The notes under the pieces are model-generated. The model searched no databases and was not told where the DNA came from. It worked only from the letters and a program-made list of their open reading frames with translations. Source: Oscillospiraceae bacterium (GTDB taxonomy: Bacteria > Bacillota > Clostridia > Oscillospirales > Ruminococcaceae). Taken from it: a stretch of DNA of 64,000 nt. The stretch is taken from assembly GCA_021769725.1 (NCBI GenBank), contig JAETSI010000013.1:1-64000 (forward strand). Reading direction: 5' to 3'. Both the position numbers and the translations under genes were made by a program. Of the stretch, positions 61,776 through 64,000 are shown in pieces (the stretch's first letter is position 1; each line of letters opens with the position of its first letter).

Positions 61776-62870
61776 TCAGAAAATAAGATATTCAATGACC
61801 GAATTTGACATGAGAAATCCTTTCGGAGTGAGTGAAATAATATCATTGTTAAAAATGATATATCCGGCTTTAATAAGGGGTGGAAGTTTTTTTTCGATCA
61901 TGCTGCGTTTTTCTCCGGCACTGCGCAGATCGAGACCATCACGCAGACGAAGCCGCAGCATGGCGTATTCTTCAAAACCGCAGGGTGATTCGTCCGTGAC
62001 GTATACGGGCTGAACGTGGGAAGATATGAACTTTTCAAGGTCGCTTTCGGCTGCAAATCGCTTTCCGCCGCAGCAGGAATGTGCAGAAGGACCGATGCCG
62101 AGGTAATCTCTGCACTGCCAATAGCGGCAGTTGTGGCGGCTTTCAAAAGACGGTTTTGCAAAATTTGAAACTTCATACTGAAAAAAACCGTGCTGTTCAA
62201 GGATATCAACGGTGTGAAGATACAGCTCGGCTGTAAGTTCGTCGTCGGGGAGACGTGAACGGATATTGCCGCAGTCGAAGGGTGTTCCGGATTCGATTTT
62301 AAGTATGTAAGCCGAAATATGGCTAATCGGCATACTGAAAAAACGGCTCACGGAATATTCAAGGTCTTTCATGGTCTGCCCCGGCAGAGCGAGCATGAGA
62401 TCGCAGGAAATATTATCAAATCCTGCGTCTGCGGCATCAAGAACTGCTTTTTCCGCCCTGGCGGAGCTGTGGCTTCTTCCCAGGAATTGCAGCTGACTGT
62501 CTGTCATGGACTGAACTCCGATAGAAAGTCTGTTTATACCTGTATACCGCAGTTCTTTCAGCTTTTCAGGAGACAGTCCGGATGGATTGGCTTCGAGAGT
62601 TATCTCGCAGTTATCTTCAAGGCTGAAACGGTTCTGTATGCGTTCTATAATGAGAGCAAGCTGATCTGTGGATAAAAGAGAAGGGGTTCCGCCGCCGAAA
62701 TAAACGGTATCAACGGGGGTCTGAGGTTTTCCGTAATAATCGAGATTACGCAGAACAGCCTGTACATAGGCATCTGCGTTATCTTTTGAGTATTTCAGAG
62801 AATAGAAGTCGCAGTAGCCGCATTTTTTTCCGCAGAACGGAACGTGGATATAGATACCGAGATCATTCAT
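61776..62870 (-). CDS. hemW: Radical SAM heme chaperone HemW
   Basis: This 364-residue protein (formerly annotated as oxygen-independent coproporphyrinogen oxidase) starts GIYIHVPFCGKKCGYCDFYS with the 4Fe-4S cysteines, then VYFGGGTPSLL and the HemW-typical RHNCRYWQC. HemW delivers heme, and is not an oxidase. The start overlaps the zinc-ribbon gene by 4 bp. Confidence 0.9.
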   Translation of the reverse strand: MNDLGIYIHVPFCGKKCGYCDFYSLKYSKDNADAYVQAVLRNLDYYGKPQTPVDTVYFGGGTPSLLSTDQLALIIERIQNRFSLEDNCEITLEANPSGLSPEKLKELRYTGINRLSIGVQSMTDSQLQFLGRSHSSARAEKAVLDAADAGFDNISCDLMLALPGQTMKDLEYSVSRFFSMPISHISAYILKIESGTPFDCGNIRSRLPDDELTAELYLHTVDILEQHGFFQYEVSNFAKPSFESRHNCRYWQCRDYLGIGPSAHSCCGGKRFAAESDLEKFISSHVQPVYVTDESPCGFEEYAMLRLRLRDGLDLRSAGEKRSMIEKKLPPLIKAGYIIFNNDIISLTPKGFLMSNSVIEYLIF

Positions 62871-63202
62871 TTTGAGATTATGCGGATAGATTCAGTCATT
62901 TTGAAGAAAAAAGCATTGACAAGCCGCGGAACGACTATTATTGAAAGAACGATGCATATCTGGATCGGTACTTCCCAGCGCTGTACAAATGGATTTTTGC
63001 CTGCGTTAAGGAAGACCCAGACCATTGCGATTATGGCAGCGAGACTGAAGATTGCGTTGAAGATAGTTGCGCCTGTTCCGTTAACACAGAGTCCGCCGCA
63101 TTTGGAACAGGGTTTGCCTTTTGAGTTCATCTGACCGGCAAGTGCCTTTTTAAAAGGGCCGAATGCTTTTTTTCCGCAGTGGGGGCAGGTATAAATACTC
63201 AT
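62867..63202 (-). CDS. Zinc-ribbon membrane protein of unknown function
   Basis: This 111-residue protein has CPHCGKK and CSKCGG pairs at the N-terminus (about residues 5-8 and 33-36) and two membrane helices (about 46-65 and 78-96). ATGA overlap with hemW implies coupling. No function can be assigned. Confidence 0.75.
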   Translation of the reverse strand: MSIYTCPHCGKKAFGPFKKALAGQMNSKGKPCSKCGGLCVNGTGATIFNAIFSLAAIIAMVWVFLNAGKNPFVQRWEVPIQICIVLSIIVVPRLVNAFFFKMTESIRIISK

Positions 63203-63219
63203 GTTTTAATCAATCCTAA

Positions 63220-63654
63220 CTAAAAATTTTTACTGACCGTTTCCGGGGACATCGGTGTAAGAACCGGTGTCTTATTTGCAAGCGAAGCCTCCTTTGCAAT
63301 GGATGCCTTTTTTCTGACGATAAATGGGGGCTTTGCCATTTTTGACGCTTTTTTCCGTTTTTTGCGGAATGTGAATAGATTTTGAGCATAAAGAATTACA
63401 ACTACGGTAAGCATCATAGCGGCTGCCATCCAGATTCCATAGAAATTGTCATCTCCCGAGACAAGTCCCCAGAAAAGGAGCAATAATACGGTAACAGTGA
63501 AGTTAAAAGGGGAGAATCCCCTCAGCCTTATCCATATGCTTCTGAAAAATTTGTACGGTTTTGAATTGCGGCGGAAGATCATTTCCGCAATAGCTGAGAC
63601 GGCACTCAATAAAATTATTATCCAGAGCAGGACAATAATAAAATAATTTATCAT
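63220..63654 (-). CDS. Small membrane protein of unknown function
   Basis: This 144-residue protein has an N-terminal helix (about 2-24), two further helices (about 50-90) and a basic C-terminal tail (FRKKRKKASKMAKPP). ATG 63654 follows GGAGG; the longer frame to 63681 overlaps lepA and lacks a ribosome site. Confidence 0.7.
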   Translation of the reverse strand: MINYFIIVLLWIIILLSAVSAIAEMIFRRNSKPYKFFRSIWIRLRGFSPFNFTVTVLLLLFWGLVSGDDNFYGIWMAAAMMLTVVVILYAQNLFTFRKKRKKASKMAKPPFIVRKKASIAKEASLANKTPVLTPMSPETVSKNF

Positions 63655-63670
63655 TAATATTCCTCCGGTT

Positions 63671-64000
63671 TCAGCTGTCAAGTTTAAGAACGCTCATGAA
63701 TGCTTCCTGCGGAACTTCTACTGTTCCAAGCTGGCGCATACGCTTTTTGCCTTCTTTCTGCTTTTCGAGAAGTTTCTTTTTACGTGTTATATCGCCGCCG
63801 TAGCACTTTGCAAGAACATCCTTGCGCATGGCTTTTACGGTCTCACGTGCGATTATCTTTCCTCCGATAGCTGCCTGAATAGGTACTTCAAAGAGCTGGC
63901 GTGGAATGTTTTCTTTCAGTTTTTCAGCTATTTTGCGTGCTCTGCCGTAAGCCTTGTCGGTGTGTATTATAAATGACAGTGCATCCACAACATCGCCGTT
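63671..64000 (-). CDS. lepA: Elongation factor 4 (LepA), 3' end only
   Basis: The last 110 residues or so of LepA are visible: [40 protein letters not shown], the [20 protein letters not shown] basic region and the C-terminal [13 protein letters not shown]. LepA is a ribosome back-translocation GTPase. The gene runs off the right edge; the GTPase domain is outside the window. Confidence 0.93.
   Translation of the reverse strand, partial: NGDVVDALSFIIHTDKAYGRARKIAEKLKENIPRQLFEVPIQAAIGGKIIARETVKAMRKDVLAKCYGGDITRKKKLLEKQKEGKKRMRQLGTVEVPQEAFMSVLKLDS

Overview
The window looks like a chromosome segment of a cellulolytic Ruminococcus, most like R. flavefaciens. The grounds are two GH9 cellulases ending in near-identical type I dockerins, a third dockerin of the same kind in a broken gene, a Firmicutes housekeeping gene set (mutS2-recO-yqzL-era-ybeY-phoH, cdaA-cdaR, spoIIA operon), strong GGAGG ribosome binding sites and moderate GC. 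The species is inferred; no rRNA or tRNA gene is present.

Layout. 1-14.9 kb is an exopolysaccharide cluster on the + strand: UDP-glucose dehydrogenase, an Alg14/Alg13-like split glycosyltransferase, pyruvyl transferase plus FrhB-like partner, LicD transferase with an IspD-like cytidylyltransferase and a sugar-nucleotide SDR, a GT2 glycosyltransferase, two polymerase-type membrane proteins, a Wzx flippase, an acetyltransferase and, under its own promoter, the initiating sugar-phosphate transferase. The two promoters share an unusual extended sequence. 14.9-19.9 kb (- strand) holds a methionine gamma-lyase-like enzyme, a GNAT protein, two M42 peptidases and a putP remnant, separated by two palindromic MITE-like elements. 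20.0-25.8 kb carries the two cellulosomal GH9 enzymes (GH9-CBM3c-dockerin and CBM4-Ig-GH9-dockerin). 25.9-34.7 kb (- strand) is one operon-like run from a CYTH protein and phoH through era, yqzL, recO and mutS2 to a YfhO membrane protein. A protein of unknown function with a structured 5' leader follows, then gapA.

38.7-41.1 kb is rpmG-secE-nusG-rplK-rplA with two matching leader motifs before rplK and rplA. 41.2-43.9 kb is a three-gene module with a SpoIID-like domain and five peptidoglycan-binding domains. 44.0-47.7 kb is gltX and metG. 47.8-55.4 kb is accessory and damaged DNA: a frameshifted dockerin/Ig-like secreted protein with a sigma-like neighbour, a conjugative-element remnant (topB, membrane protein, PAPS-reductase fragment), an Rpn-type nuclease cassette and a dockerin pseudogene fused to the remnant. 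55.5-64 kb returns to core genes: cdaR-cdaA, a class V aminotransferase with a DUF3343 protein, a flavin reductase, the spoIIAA-AB-AC operon, hemW, two small membrane proteins and the 3' end of lepA.

The best leads are the three-way-junction leader next to the unknown protein at 35 kb, the SpoIID/peptidoglycan-binding module, the LicD-IspD-SDR set, the TWWA-flanked MITE family, and the junction where conjugative-element DNA was joined to a cellulosomal gene.
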